Source of the DNA: Leeuwenhoekiella polynyae | GTDB taxonomy: Bacteria; Bacteroidota; Bacteroidia; Flavobacteriales; Flavobacteriaceae | Strand: one strand, 5' to 3' | NCBI RefSeq assembly: GCF_042683665.1 | Contig: NZ_JBHUOO010000047.1 | Length of the DNA: 64,000 nucleotides | Shown here: in pieces, positions 34,950 to 44,524 of the stretch | How the letters are laid out: the number at the start of each line of letters is the position of its first letter | Position numbering within the stretch: position 1 is the stretch's first letter | Made by a program: the position numbers and the translations under genes | Notes under the pieces: model-generated | Database searches by the model: none | What the model was told of the DNA's origin: nothing | What the model saw: only the letters and a program-made list of their open reading frames with translations

Positions 34950-36521
34950 TTAAGATATTAGTGGTAATTTAATTATGAACGTGCTGCCTTTGCCCTTCTC
35001 ACTTTGTACCCAGATCTCACCTGCGTGATCTTCTACCATACGCTTTGCATAAGCTAAGCCAAGGCCATGTCCTTTTACGTTATGTATATCGCCGGTATGC
35101 TCGCGATAAAATTTATCAAATATTTTTTTCTGAACCTGTTTAGTCATTCCATCACCTTGGTCTTTAATTTTTACCAATATGAAATTCTTGAGATTTTCTG
35201 TATAGATATCAATCTTAGGTACATCTGTAGAATACTTCACAGCATTGTCTAGAATATTAACCAATACATTAGTAAAATGTGACTCATTGGCTAAAACCGA
35301 ACTCTTTACTGCTCCAAAATGTGTATTTACATACCCTTGCTTATCTTCTACAATAAGCTCTATATGAGAGATCGCATCTTCAATGATATCGTGAAGTTTT
35401 AATCGTTCTTTACGGATATCAAGTTCATTCTTTTCAAGTTTAGAAATACGCAATACATTCTCAACCTGAGCATGCATGCGTTTATTTTCTTCCCGTATCA
35501 TTCCCATATAACGCGTAAGCGCTTCAGGGTTGCCATTTATTTTTGGATTCTTAATCGCATCTAAGGCTAAGTTTATAGTCGCTATAGGCGTCTTAAACTC
35601 ATGCGTCATATTATTTATAAAATCCGTTTTTATTTCTGAAATCTGGCGTTGCTTAACCAACTGCTGTAAAGCACTGCTGTAAGCAATAACAATGATAAGG
35701 GTAAACAAAATACTCAATCCTCCCATTCCTATCACCGATGAAACAACAAACTTCTTCTCCCCCGGAAAATTAGCTACTAACTCATAATCATTGTTGCCCT
35801 CGTTATCAGTAAATAGAGGAACACTGAAGTTCTGATCTGGAGACTGTAAATCAAAATCTTCTGAACGCACGTTAGTAACCAAATTGTTACTATATATAGC
35901 ATACTCAAAATTGGTATCCATATCACGCTCTGCTAACTCCATCGTTAGTAAACGCTCCAACTCTTCTTCGTCAACACGCTTATGAATAGGTATTTTACGT
36001 GTTATGTACATCACAGCCTGCTCAATATTATAACGCTCTATCTCGCTTAGATCAGACATTCTCGTCAAAACTTTAGTACGGTCTACTCTAGAATTGTCAA
36101 TATCATTTTTGTCTATTATTTGAGTGTATTGTCGCTGTAAGTATCTTTTAAATTTTATGCTGTCAACTTCATAATCCAGAATTGGCGCACTTAACTTATA
36201 ATCTTGCTCTACAATACTATTTCTAAAAATGAAAGATTCATTAGTCAATGAATCATCTTGCTTGTAAATCAAATCATAGAGGCTAACATCATCAGGAACT
36301 CCAAGACTGTCTCGCATACGCAAAACAGGGTTGTACCAGTCATTTACCTCTTTCATTTGAATATCACGAGAGACTTCTTTTAAGACCTGTTTGGCGTTAA
36401 ATGCAAATTGACCACGCTTCGCTTCAATACTATTTGATATCCAATAGCCTTGCACAAAAATGATGCCTATGAGAGATAGGCTCATCAGCACGACAAGGAG
36501 TACAAATAGATTTTTATTCAT
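34950..36521 (-). CDS. Membrane histidine kinase, RprX-like
   Basis: A 523-residue kinase. An N-terminal membrane segment (about residues 5-28), a large extracytoplasmic sensor of about 240 residues, and a second membrane segment (GMGGLSILFTLIIVIAYSSA, about 268-287) lead to a HisKA H-box FINNMTHEFKTPIATINLA and an HATPase with NILDNAVKYSTD, IKDQGDGM and GHGLGLAYAK. It phosphorylates the adjacent OmpR-type regulator, 5 bp downstream. Confidence 0.93.
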   Translation of the reverse strand: MNKNLFVLLVVLMSLSLIGIIFVQGYWISNSIEAKRGQFAFNAKQVLKEVSRDIQMKEVNDWYNPVLRMRDSLGVPDDVSLYDLIYKQDDSLTNESFIFRNSIVEQDYKLSAPILDYEVDSIKFKRYLQRQYTQIIDKNDIDNSRVDRTKVLTRMSDLSEIERYNIEQAVMYITRKIPIHKRVDEEELERLLTMELAERDMDTNFEYAIYSNNLVTNVRSEDFDLQSPDQNFSVPLFTDNEGNNDYELVANFPGEKKFVVSSVIGMGGLSILFTLIIVIAYSSALQQLVKQRQISEIKTDFINNMTHEFKTPIATINLALDAIKNPKINGNPEALTRYMGMIREENKRMHAQVENVLRISKLEKNELDIRKERLKLHDIIEDAISHIELIVEDKQGYVNTHFGAVKSSVLANESHFTNVLVNILDNAVKYSTDVPKIDIYTENLKNFILVKIKDQGDGMTKQVQKKIFDKFYREHTGDIHNVKGHGLGLAYAKRMVEDHAGEIWVQSEKGKGSTFIIKLPLIS

Positions 36522-36586
36522 AGCTCAAATGTATGATTTTAACATTTAGCGCTTTGGTGGTTTAACCAAATGTTAACAAGAATGAG

Positions 36587-37180
36587 CTATGTATTTACGC
36601 GGTCTCGCAAGATTTGACGATGAATATTTTTAGCCTGTAGTTTGCTGTTATCCAATTCAATGTTCTCGATTATAAAGTCTGCTAACGGAATCTTTTTTGC
36701 ATCATTCCATTGCTTATTCATTCGGTTTTCTATGTCTTCAACCGTAGAATCATCACGTTCTAAAACACGATGAATTCGCATTTTTTTTGGTGCTGTAATG
36801 AGAATCGTATAATCTAGTCCCGAAGCTGTACCGTTCTCAAAAAGTATTGCAGCTTCCTTTAAAACATATGGAGCATCTTGTTGAGCACACCAGTTTTTAA
36901 AATGTTTACCTACTGCCGGATGAACAATTTGATTGAGTTTTTCTAATAAATCCTTATCCTTAAAAACTTTATCTGCAACATATTTACGATCTAATTCACC
37001 TCCTCTATAAGAAGCTTTTCCCAGAAGTCTTATAATTGGCTTTCGCAACGCTTCTGTATTCATCAAAGCTTTAGCTTCAATATCTGCATAGTAAACCGGG
37101 ATACCAAATTCTGAAGAAAAATACTTAGCAATTGTAGTTTTACCACTACCTATTCCTCCGGTTATACCTACTGTGATCAT
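36587..37180 (-). CDS. coaE: Dephospho-CoA kinase
   Basis: A 197-residue enzyme for the last step of CoA synthesis. P-loop VGITGGIGSGKTTIA (residues 3-17), then YYADIEAKALM, LNQIVHPAVGKHFKNWC and LKEAAILFENG. The start overlaps the YbbR-like gene as ATGA, so the two are coupled. Confidence 0.94.
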   Translation of the reverse strand: MITVGITGGIGSGKTTIAKYFSSEFGIPVYYADIEAKALMNTEALRKPIIRLLGKASYRGGELDRKYVADKVFKDKDLLEKLNQIVHPAVGKHFKNWCAQQDAPYVLKEAAILFENGTASGLDYTILITAPKKMRIHRVLERDDSTVEDIENRMNKQWNDAKKIPLADFIIENIELDNSKLQAKNIHRQILRDRVNT

Positions 37181-38121
37181 TTTACTAATAAATATTGTAC
37201 AGTGCTTTCGCTTAAACGAATGTCACGCACATATTCTGGAGCTTCTAGAACCTGAGGCGTTAAAGATGTAGAAAGACTGTCTATTTCATTAAAATCAACA
37301 ACCACTTTAAAGTCTGAAGATTTTACTTGCTCGTAGTTGCTTAGATTCACATTAAATATAACATTAACCCGCTTTGGGAATACCTTAGCCGTAACATTAG
37401 ATGGCACATTAATAAGCTGAAGCGGGACTGACACGTTGCCTTCGGTAAACTTATCTACAGCTAAGGCATAAGCGACGCGACCGGGAGCTAATTTCACTAA
37501 AGGAATATCTTTTCCAAAAGTAAGGTTGAGACTATCTGCTTTAGAATTCCGTACGTCCTGAAATTTTAATTCTTCAGTGAAAATTTGTGTTATGGTATCA
37601 ACTTCAGTCTGCGGACCACGTATGGTAATTGAATCAGGCTGAATTTTAAACCCTTCTAAACTACCATAACCCGGTGCAAACGTAATGCTATACTTAGGCA
37701 CGATAGGTATCTTCTTATCAAAATTTCTATCCAGATCAAAAAATACAGTGTCTGGTTTGAAAGAAGCTATTTCACTACCACTTAAACTTCCTTTTAATGC
37801 GTCATTCTCGTCATTAAAAACATAATATGACCGATCTTTATTTCTGGAAAGCTGAGATAAATCTATTGGAAAATCCTGCGAAAAGAATCTGTATTTAAAA
37901 TAATCGTAACCACTCGCCTTACCTGTAACTTCAACCGTATTTGTAGATGCAGATTTTAAAATCTGATCTTCAGATAAATTTTGAAACTTCAACGGAACTT
38001 TAACTGTAAAGCTGAAATTTCGATTCAACTTGATCATAACAGATATTGTAGCCACAACCACCAGAATGGTCATAAAAACCCGAAGGTTTGCATTTTTACT
38101 ACGTTTTTTTCGATCTGCCAT
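37177..38121 (-). CDS. YbbR-like domain protein
   Basis: A 314-residue protein with a short basic N-terminus (MADRKKRSKNANLRVF), one membrane segment (about residues 17-35, FMTILVVVATISVMIKL), and extracytoplasmic beta-rich repeats. GFKIQPDSITIRGPQTEVDT and VPLQLINVPSNVTAKVFPKR are typical of YbbR repeats. In Firmicutes YbbR (CdaR) regulates a diadenylate cyclase; in Bacteroidota it is a single-pass protein next to coaE, and its role is not settled. The ATG at 38121 is preferred to a TTG two codons earlier. Confidence 0.85.
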   Translation of the reverse strand: MADRKKRSKNANLRVFMTILVVVATISVMIKLNRNFSFTVKVPLKFQNLSEDQILKSASTNTVEVTGKASGYDYFKYRFFSQDFPIDLSQLSRNKDRSYYVFNDENDALKGSLSGSEIASFKPDTVFFDLDRNFDKKIPIVPKYSITFAPGYGSLEGFKIQPDSITIRGPQTEVDTITQIFTEELKFQDVRNSKADSLNLTFGKDIPLVKLAPGRVAYALAVDKFTEGNVSVPLQLINVPSNVTAKVFPKRVNVIFNVNLSNYEQVKSSDFKVVVDFNEIDSLSTSLTPQVLEAPEYVRDIRLSESTVQYLLVK

Positions 38122-38144
38122 ATTCAAATTTCATTCAATTAAAA

Positions 38145-39143
38145 TTACTTAAAAAATAAGTGAGGGTATTCTTTTAAAGGATCCTTTTTGAGTAATATTA
38201 TTTTGATTTTGGATTCTAAAAAAGCAAAGCCATAACCTACGAACTGAACCAATACCGCCCATACAGAAAGTAAACCTATACTCAGACTTTTATTTTTTAA
38301 TGTGGAATCTAAAGCAATTAAAATAAGATAACCTAAAACCAACAATACCGGTAAATAAATCTCAAGCATTGCAAGAATAAATGCCACAATCAAACCAAGT
38401 GTAAAGAATGTAGGAAACCAATACGTGAGTTTTGCAGTTTGTGGATGCCAGCTGGTAAGAATAGGCCTAACCGTACCAAATTTTTTAACCTGAACATAAA
38501 ATTTAGACCATGAAATTCGGCGTTTATGATATACAAACGCTTCTGGAATCAACTTGGAGTCAAAGCCTAGACCCCAAAGTCTTATACTTAAATCTGGATC
38601 TTCGCCGGGATGAATTTTACCAAATCCTCCTGAAGCTTCAAATGCTTCTTTTGAAATTCCCATATTAAAACTACGCGGCTCAAATTTGCTTTTCCCCTCT
38701 TTTCTTCCCCGTATTCCTCCTGTGGAAAACAACGAAGTCATCGCGTAATTAATTGACTTTTGTAACGATGTGAAATCTTCATGAGCAGCATCAGGTCCAC
38801 CAAAAAAATCTATATACTCGTGATTTAGAGAGTCTGAAACAAGCTTCAAATAATTTTCTGGTAACACACAATCACTATCCAGAATGATAAAATAATTGCC
38901 TTGTGCGCGTTGCATTCCATAATTGCGGGATGCACCGGGTCCAGAATTATCTTTAAACAAATAAGTAATATTTAAATCCTTAAAAGCCTTACAAACTTCT
39001 TCTGAACTTTTAGTAGAACCATCTTCTACAATAACAATCTCATAAGGTTGAGCATAAATCTGTTTCTTAAAACTTTCTAACAGTTCTTGCACCTCTTGAG
39101 GCCTGTTATAAACAGGGATTATAATGGAAAGTTTTATCGACAT
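38145..39143 (-). CDS. Family 2 glycosyltransferase
   Basis: A 332-residue GT-A glycosyltransferase. IKLSIIIPVYNRPQEVQELL at the N-terminus, VEDGSTKSSEEV, the metal-binding DSDCVLP, GGPDAAHEDF, and PGEDPDLSIRLW (ED acceptor motif). Two or three C-terminal hydrophobic segments (about 235-300) suggest membrane association. The acceptor and donor are not evident. An ATG at 39143 is preferred over the GTG three codons upstream. Confidence 0.9.
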   Translation of the reverse strand: MSIKLSIIIPVYNRPQEVQELLESFKKQIYAQPYEIVIVEDGSTKSSEEVCKAFKDLNITYLFKDNSGPGASRNYGMQRAQGNYFIILDSDCVLPENYLKLVSDSLNHEYIDFFGGPDAAHEDFTSLQKSINYAMTSLFSTGGIRGRKEGKSKFEPRSFNMGISKEAFEASGGFGKIHPGEDPDLSIRLWGLGFDSKLIPEAFVYHKRRISWSKFYVQVKKFGTVRPILTSWHPQTAKLTYWFPTFFTLGLIVAFILAMLEIYLPVLLVLGYLILIALDSTLKNKSLSIGLLSVWAVLVQFVGYGFAFLESKIKIILLKKDPLKEYPHLFFK

Positions 39144-39262
39144 ATTATACACGTAGTATTCTTTTGGCTAAATTACGCTTTATACTATAATTGAGGTTAG
39201 TTAGTTTTTAAACTTAAACAGAAGCTTATTTATTATTCAACGACAAGTTATATCATAAAAAA

Positions 39263-39288
39263 TGCCCGATAGTCACCGACTTCGGGCA
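39263..39288 (-). terminator. Intrinsic terminator after fabI
   Basis: The stem TGCCCGA (39263-39269) / TCGGGCA (39282-39288) has a 12-nt loop and is followed on the minus strand by T6. It separates fabI from the glycosyltransferase gene. Confidence 0.8.
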
Positions 39289-39309
39289 CTTTAAAATTTT
39301 AGCCTAAGC

Positions 39310-40134
39310 TTATTTTTCTTCTGCTTCTACAAAAGCTTCCATCACTGCATCGCTAACTCCCATATTACTGAAGCCACCGTCGTGGAACAAATTCTGAAGC
39401 GTTACTTTTTTCGTTAAATCTGAAAATAGAGAAACGGTGTAGTCTGCACAATCCTGAGCAGTAGCGTTTCCTAACGGACTCATTTTATCTGCATAAGCGA
39501 TAAATCCATCAAATCCTTTTACTCCTTGACCAGCTGTAGTAGGTGTTGGAGATTGAGAAATTGTATTCACTCGTACTTTTTTATCTCTTCCGAAGAAATA
39601 ACCAAAACTACGCGCAATACTTTCTAAATAGGCTTTATTATCTGCCATATCATTATAATCAGGAAAAACACGCTGTGCAGCCATATATGTCAAAGCAACA
39701 ATGCTTCCCCACTCATTCATTGCATCTTGCTTATAAAGCACCTGCATCGTCTTGTGAAAAGACATCGCACTAACGTCTGTTCCCTTCTGAGTCCAATCGT
39801 ATTTTTGATCAGTATAGTGACGCCCTTTACGCACATTAATAGACATCCCAATACTATGAAGAACAAAGTCTATTTTACCACCTAATTCTTCAACTGCGCC
39901 TGCAACAAGAGCCTCTAAATCTTCAACTGAAGTTGCATCAGCAGGAATAATTTTTGATCCTGTTTTCTCTGCAAGTTTATTGATGCTTCCCATACGCATT
40001 GCAATAGGAGCATTTGTCAATACAAAGGTTCCACCTTCTTCGTGAACACGCTCTGCGGTTTTCCACGCGATAGAATTTTCGTCAAGCGCGCCAAAGATTA
40101 TACCTCGTTTTCCTTTTAATAAATTATAGGACAT
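39310..40134 (-). CDS. fabI: Enoyl-[acyl-carrier-protein] reductase
   Basis: A 274-residue NADH-dependent SDR enzyme of fatty acid synthesis. KGKRGIIFGALDENSIAWKT is the FabI nucleotide site, LHSIGMSI is the adenine/ribose region, and the catalytic pair lies in LTYMAAQRVFPDYNDMADNK (Tyr with Lys seven residues later). SQSPTPTTAGQGVKGFDGF is the substrate-binding loop. It is slightly longer than E. coli FabI (262). Confidence 0.95.
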   Translation of the reverse strand: MSYNLLKGKRGIIFGALDENSIAWKTAERVHEEGGTFVLTNAPIAMRMGSINKLAEKTGSKIIPADATSVEDLEALVAGAVEELGGKIDFVLHSIGMSINVRKGRHYTDQKYDWTQKGTDVSAMSFHKTMQVLYKQDAMNEWGSIVALTYMAAQRVFPDYNDMADNKAYLESIARSFGYFFGRDKKVRVNTISQSPTPTTAGQGVKGFDGFIAYADKMSPLGNATAQDCADYTVSLFSDLTKKVTLQNLFHDGGFSNMGVSDAVMEAFVEAEEK

Positions 40135-40173
40135 AATAGTTGTTTAATTTAAGTGGTCAAATATAGTATTTTA

Positions 40174-41826
40174 TTAGTTGAGAAGCTGTCTTGCGTGGTC
40201 AAAAGCTGCATCAGAAGACGCTTTACCTCCTAACATTTCTGCGAGTTCTGCTACACGCTCATCGGTGCTTAAAACGCGGATTCCTGTAGTGGTTTTTTTA
40301 GCTAAATCTTCTTTGTAAACTTTTAAATGACTTGCTCCCTGACCAGCGATTTGCGGTAAATGTGTAATACTTATAAGCTGCATACGGGATCCCATATCTT
40401 TCATAATATGCCCCATTTTTAAAGCAACCTCACCACTCACACCCGTGTCAATTTCATCAAAAATAAGTGTAGGTAATTTTGCATAATCACTTAATATAGA
40501 TTTTATAGCCAGCATAATACGAGACAATTCACCACCAGAAGCTGCTTTTTTTAATTCTTGTGCTCGCATTCCTTTATTAGCTGTAAACAGAAAATGAAGT
40601 TGATCTTTTCCATTTTCTAAAAAAGTAGTGCTATCTGTTAAACTGACTTCAAACCGCGCATTAGGCATCCCAAGATTTGAAAGAATCTGCTGAAGTTTTT
40701 CAGTTAAAGGTTTTATAGTTTTTGTACGTCTTTTAGTAAGCGATACAGCTTGTTTTTCAAGTTCAATTTTTGCCTGAGCAATTTCTCGCTCCAAGTTATT
40801 TATTTCAGAATCCAGATTGTTTAAAGATTGTACTTCGTCATCTAACGTATCTCTAATTTCAATAAGCCCTTCAACGCTGTCAACCTGATGCTTTTTCTGA
40901 AGATCAAAAAACATTTTTAACCTACTTTCTAAACGTGCCAACTCGGTTGGATCACTCTCTGTATCTGCGGCAAGATCATTTATACTTTCTGAAATATCAT
41001 CAAGCTCAATAGTTACCGCCTCAAGCCGATCACTCAATTCTTTCAATTGAGGACTAAAGCTAGAAAGTTTAGCTAAGCGAACTTTTGCGGTAAGCAACAT
41101 CTCATTAACTCCCACCTCTTCCCTACTCAGAATTTGGTAGGCTTCAGCAAGGCCTTCAGTAATTTGCTCCACATTATTTAATGCATCATGTGATGCTTCA
41201 ATACTTTCTTGTTCCCCCTCTTTTAAATTTGCAGCAAGCAATTCTTCCAGCAAAAAGGTTTTATATTCTTCTTCCTTTTGAGCTTCCTCTTTTTGAGATC
41301 GCTTCTTTTTAAGCTGACTTTGTTTAGATCTGAATTCTTGATAAAGCTCCTGATAGTTAGCCAGAATCGATTCATTTTCTGCAAAAGCATCCAAAACCTG
41401 AAACTGAAAATCTACATCGGTTACCTCAAGTGTTTGATGCTGACTGTGAATATCTACCAGTCGTGCTCCCAATGCTGAAAGTTGACTAAGCGTAACCGGA
41501 GTATCATTAACAAAAGCACGGCTTTTTCCACTAGAAAGAATCTCACGCCTAATAATTGTTTGCGACTCGTAATCCAAATCTTCTTCCTCAAATAGAACTT
41601 TTAAATCATAGGCCGAAACATTAAAATGTGCTTCAATAACACATTTCTCATCAGGATTACCTATACTGCTAATATCTGCGCGCTTCCCTAAAATAAGCCC
41701 TAAAGCACCCAGAAGAATAGATTTACCTGCACCGGTCTCACCGGTAATCACAGTAAACCCTTCATTAAACTGAAGGTTGACCTCTTCTATTAATGCGTAA
41801 TTTTTTATGTGTAGTGAACTGAGCAA
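40174..41826 (-). CDS. recN: DNA repair protein RecN
   Basis: A 550-residue SMC-like ATPase. The N-terminus has LHIKNYALIEEVNLQF and Walker A VITGETGAGKSILLGALGL (about residues 27-45). A long coiled coil occupies about 150-390. The C-terminus carries AASGGELSRIMLAIKSIL (ABC signature) and Walker B LIFDEIDTGVSGEVA. It starts with TTG at 41826, which fits the family N-terminus MLSSLxIKNYALI. It acts in double-strand break repair. Confidence 0.94.
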   Translation of the reverse strand: MLSSLHIKNYALIEEVNLQFNEGFTVITGETGAGKSILLGALGLILGKRADISSIGNPDEKCVIEAHFNVSAYDLKVLFEEEDLDYESQTIIRREILSSGKSRAFVNDTPVTLSQLSALGARLVDIHSQHQTLEVTDVDFQFQVLDAFAENESILANYQELYQEFRSKQSQLKKKRSQKEEAQKEEEYKTFLLEELLAANLKEGEQESIEASHDALNNVEQITEGLAEAYQILSREEVGVNEMLLTAKVRLAKLSSFSPQLKELSDRLEAVTIELDDISESINDLAADTESDPTELARLESRLKMFFDLQKKHQVDSVEGLIEIRDTLDDEVQSLNNLDSEINNLEREIAQAKIELEKQAVSLTKRRTKTIKPLTEKLQQILSNLGMPNARFEVSLTDSTTFLENGKDQLHFLFTANKGMRAQELKKAASGGELSRIMLAIKSILSDYAKLPTLIFDEIDTGVSGEVALKMGHIMKDMGSRMQLISITHLPQIAGQGASHLKVYKEDLAKKTTTGIRVLSTDERVAELAEMLGGKASSDAAFDHARQLLN

Positions 41827-41839
41827 TTAAAATTTTGGT

Positions 41840-41998
41840 TTAAGTTCTTAAAAATGAAATTTTACCGGTAATGACAAATACTAATCCGGCTCCACAAACT
41901 ATTCCGACTATAGAACCCATCAAATCTCCAGAAAATACAATTAATGTTAATATTCTAAAAACAAGAATTAATAGACCCAGAATGAGGACTTTATTCAT
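41840..41998 (-). CDS. Small membrane protein, 52 residues
   Basis: The ATG at 41998 gives a 52-residue protein MNKVLILGLLILVFRILTLI followed by VFSGDLMGSIVGIVCGAGLV and FVITGKISFLRT. Two hydrophobic segments are separated by SGDLMG. A longer frame begins upstream at 42073, but the extension is polar and unsupported. It sits between the DUF4835 and recN genes, 13 bp from the latter. No family recognised. Confidence 0.6.
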   Translation of the reverse strand: MNKVLILGLLILVFRILTLIVFSGDLMGSIVGIVCGAGLVFVITGKISFLRT

Positions 41999-42090
41999 AA
42001 TCATCATATTTATAAGCAAAAAATGATGTCGTTTTGCTCCCGTAAATATACTAGAGAAATTTGCTACACTCAAAGAAAACAGACAGTCTC

Positions 42091-42975
42091 TTACAATTTG
42101 ATCTGTTGCCAGTAAGCAGACTTGGTAGGAGCCACTTTATTAAGCATATCTACAAGATTACTTATAGAAACCTGCGGCCCTTCTGAGAACATATTTTTAA
42201 CTTCCTCAGCTTTTGTATCAAAAAATACGCGTGTTAAAAAATTGTTCGGTCGGCTGGTATACATTTGGTTAAACAACTCTAATGTCACAGCAATAGACTG
42301 CTTTCCTTCTTTTGGGTTATCTGCCATATAATCTAAGCCATTTCGATGATAAGCATACATCACATCATGAAATTCCCTGAAATTAGGAGACAATAAATCT
42401 TGATTCAATCTAAAACGCGTTTGCGTCCCACTTTGAGGAGACCAGCCATCTGTTACTTGTTGTTGCGCTGTATTTACAATACGTTTAGCTTCTTCAAAAT
42501 AGGGTTGGCCACCATTCAATTCATACGAATCTGCATCAAGGCCAATTATCGTATATGCATAGAAAGCCAATACTGAAATTAGATTAGAGTCAAAACTATT
42601 AGGGTTATAATTTAAAGGCTGGAATTCTGTATATCTAAAATTGAATTGCTTGTCGTTAAAGTTTAAAAGTGTTGAGTTGTACGTGCTGTTATATACAGGT
42701 CTTGAAGATTGAACCTGTATAGAAGCTGTAAAATAATCAGAATCTATATTCGAAATTATAATAACAAAACTACAATCTATACGCTCCTGTTGCTTGACAT
42801 TAAGATCTGTCCAAGTTGTTTTATTCATAAACTCGGTAAGTTCTGTTTTCAACGTTCTAAAAACCTGAAGATTACTCAACCCGGTTTGTTCTGTATTTAT
42901 TGTCAAAGAGCAATTGAGCTCCTGCGCCTGAAGTCCAAAACACACAAAAAACAAAACAAGTACAAGTTTATACAT
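42091..42975 (-). CDS. DUF4835 family protein
   Basis: A 294-residue secreted protein. The signal peptide is residues 1 to about 16 (VLVLFFVCFGLQAQ, cleavage after AQA/Q). It shows the DUF4835 pattern LNCSLTINTEQTGLSNLQVF, NFRYTEFQPLNYNPNSFDSN, LISVLAFYAYTIIGLDADSY and DVMYAYHRNGLDYMADNP. In Bacteroidota the family sits between coaBC and recN, as here; its role is unknown, although the position near bamD hints at the cell envelope. It overlaps coaBC by 8 bp. Confidence 0.88.
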   Translation of the reverse strand: MYKLVLVLFFVCFGLQAQELNCSLTINTEQTGLSNLQVFRTLKTELTEFMNKTTWTDLNVKQQERIDCSFVIIISNIDSDYFTASIQVQSSRPVYNSTYNSTLLNFNDKQFNFRYTEFQPLNYNPNSFDSNLISVLAFYAYTIIGLDADSYELNGGQPYFEEAKRIVNTAQQQVTDGWSPQSGTQTRFRLNQDLLSPNFREFHDVMYAYHRNGLDYMADNPKEGKQSIAVTLELFNQMYTSRPNNFLTRVFFDTKAEEVKNMFSEGPQVSISNLVDMLNKVAPTKSAYWQQIKL

Positions 42976-44179
42976 CTAACGCCTTTTGAATAAATTCTAA
43001 TAAATCTTGAGCAACGAGTTCTTTTTCTTTCAATTCCTGCGGAAAAACAGCTCCATCCCTAGTGATGAAAGTTACTTTATTAGTATCGGTTTTAAAACCA
43101 GCACCTTTATCATTTAAAGAATTTAAGACGATTAAGTCCAGATTCTTTCGAGTGATTTTTCCTTTTGCATTTTCAAGTTCATTTTCAGTTTCTAATGCAA
43201 AACCAACTAAATACTGATTCTTCTTATGTTTTCCTAAATGTGCTAAAATATCCTGAGTTGGCTCTAACTGAATAGTTAATGCATCAACTTTCTTTTTAAT
43301 TTTTTGAGTTGCAACTTCAGCTGGTCTGTAATCTGCTACAGCAGCAGCAGCGATTACTACATCAGCAGAACTATAGTATTGCTGTACAACTTTAAACATT
43401 TCCGCTGCAGATGTAACGTGAATAAGATTAACTAAATTGTGTTTCAGTTTTAAATGCGTAGGCCCCGAAACCAGAACAACTTCTGCTCCAAGATTTGCAG
43501 CTTCAGCGGCAATCGCATAACCCATTTTACCACTACTGTGATTCCCTATAAATCGCACAGGATCTATAGCTTCATAAGTAGGACCAGCAGTTATGAGAAT
43601 CTTGCTCCCTTTTAACGGAAGCCTTTTTAGTATATCTGCCTCAATAAAAGTGATAATATCTTCGGGCTCCGCCATACGGCCTTTACCTTCTAAACCACTC
43701 GCAAGTTCACCACTAGTAGCCGGTATCATTACATTACCGTAACTAATAAGTTGCTCAAACGAATTTGCAGTACTGGGGTGCATATACATATCCAAGTCCA
43801 TAGCAGGAGCAAAATAAACCGGACATTTAGCCGAAAGATAAGTTGCCAGTAACAAATTATCTGATGTCCCATTTGCCATTTTAGACAAGGTATTTGCTGT
43901 TGCCGGGGCTATAACCAGGAAATCGGCCCAAAGACCGAGTTCCACGTGGTTATTCCACAATGCATTTTCACTTTCTTCATTAGTAAATGTAGAAAGCACT
44001 TCGTTTTTAGATAGCGTAGAAAGGGTCAACGGAGTAACAAACTCTTTGGCATCAGGAGTCATAACAACCCGTACTTCTGCACCAGCTTTGACAAAACCTC
44101 TAACCAAAAGAGCCGCTTTATAAGCAGCTATCCCGGCGGTTACTCCAAGTAAGACCTTTTTACCGCGTAAAACAGACAT
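42968..44179 (-). CDS. coaBC: Bifunctional phosphopantothenoylcysteine decarboxylase/synthetase
   Basis: A 403-residue two-domain enzyme of CoA synthesis. The CoaC flavodomain (1 to about 180) has VLLGVTAGIAAYKAALLVRG, LVIAPATANTLSKMANG and PAMDLDMYMHPS; the usual PxMNxxMW motif has Asp in place of Asn here. The CoaB domain (about 188-403) has ILITAGPTYEAIDPVRFIGN, HSSGKMGYAIA, AAAVADYRP and VGFALETENELENAKGK. It follows the omega gene by 2 bp. Confidence 0.95.
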   Translation of the reverse strand: MSVLRGKKVLLGVTAGIAAYKAALLVRGFVKAGAEVRVVMTPDAKEFVTPLTLSTLSKNEVLSTFTNEESENALWNNHVELGLWADFLVIAPATANTLSKMANGTSDNLLLATYLSAKCPVYFAPAMDLDMYMHPSTANSFEQLISYGNVMIPATSGELASGLEGKGRMAEPEDIITFIEADILKRLPLKGSKILITAGPTYEAIDPVRFIGNHSSGKMGYAIAAEAANLGAEVVLVSGPTHLKLKHNLVNLIHVTSAAEMFKVVQQYYSSADVVIAAAAVADYRPAEVATQKIKKKVDALTIQLEPTQDILAHLGKHKKNQYLVGFALETENELENAKGKITRKNLDLIVLNSLNDKGAGFKTDTNKVTFITRDGAVFPQELKEKELVAQDLLEFIQKALDV

Positions 44180-44181
44180 GA

Positions 44182-44505
44182 CTACTCTGTTGCAGTCGTA
44201 TCGCGGAAGTATATTTTATCTTCTAACCATTCTTGAACAGCCATAGCATGTGGCTTAGGCAAACGCTCGTAAAACTTAGAAACTTCAATCTGCTCTTTGT
44301 TCTCAAAAATCTCTTCTAAACTGTCACTATACGTAGCAAACTCATCTAACTTCTCAAGTAATTCTCTCTTGATTTCTGTGTTTATTTGAGTAGCACGCTT
44401 AGCGATAATTGAGATCGCTTCATAGATGTTCCCCGTAGGAGCATCAATCTCGCTTCTGTTATGAGTAACTGTATTTACTGGTGCATCTAAATTTTTCACA
44501 TCCAT
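44182..44505 (-). CDS. rpoZ: DNA-directed RNA polymerase subunit omega (Rpb6-type)
   Basis: A 107-residue protein with the RpoZ/Rpb6 core: NIYEAISIIAKRATQINTEI followed by a helical C-terminus (EEIFENKEQIEVSKFYERLP). Bacteroidota omega is usually annotated as RNA polymerase Rpb6 and lies next to coaBC and bamD, as here. It promotes polymerase assembly. Confidence 0.88.
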   Translation of the reverse strand: MDVKNLDAPVNTVTHNRSEIDAPTGNIYEAISIIAKRATQINTEIKRELLEKLDEFATYSDSLEEIFENKEQIEVSKFYERLPKPHAMAVQEWLEDKIYFRDTTATE

Positions 44506-44524
44506 AATATTCGCATTAATTTAA

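Noticed and set aside
41999..42073. Upstream extension of the 52-residue membrane protein
   Set aside because: The additional residues (MSVANFSSIFTGAKRHHFLL...) are polar and unsupported, and the inner ATG at 41998 gives a clean membrane segment.
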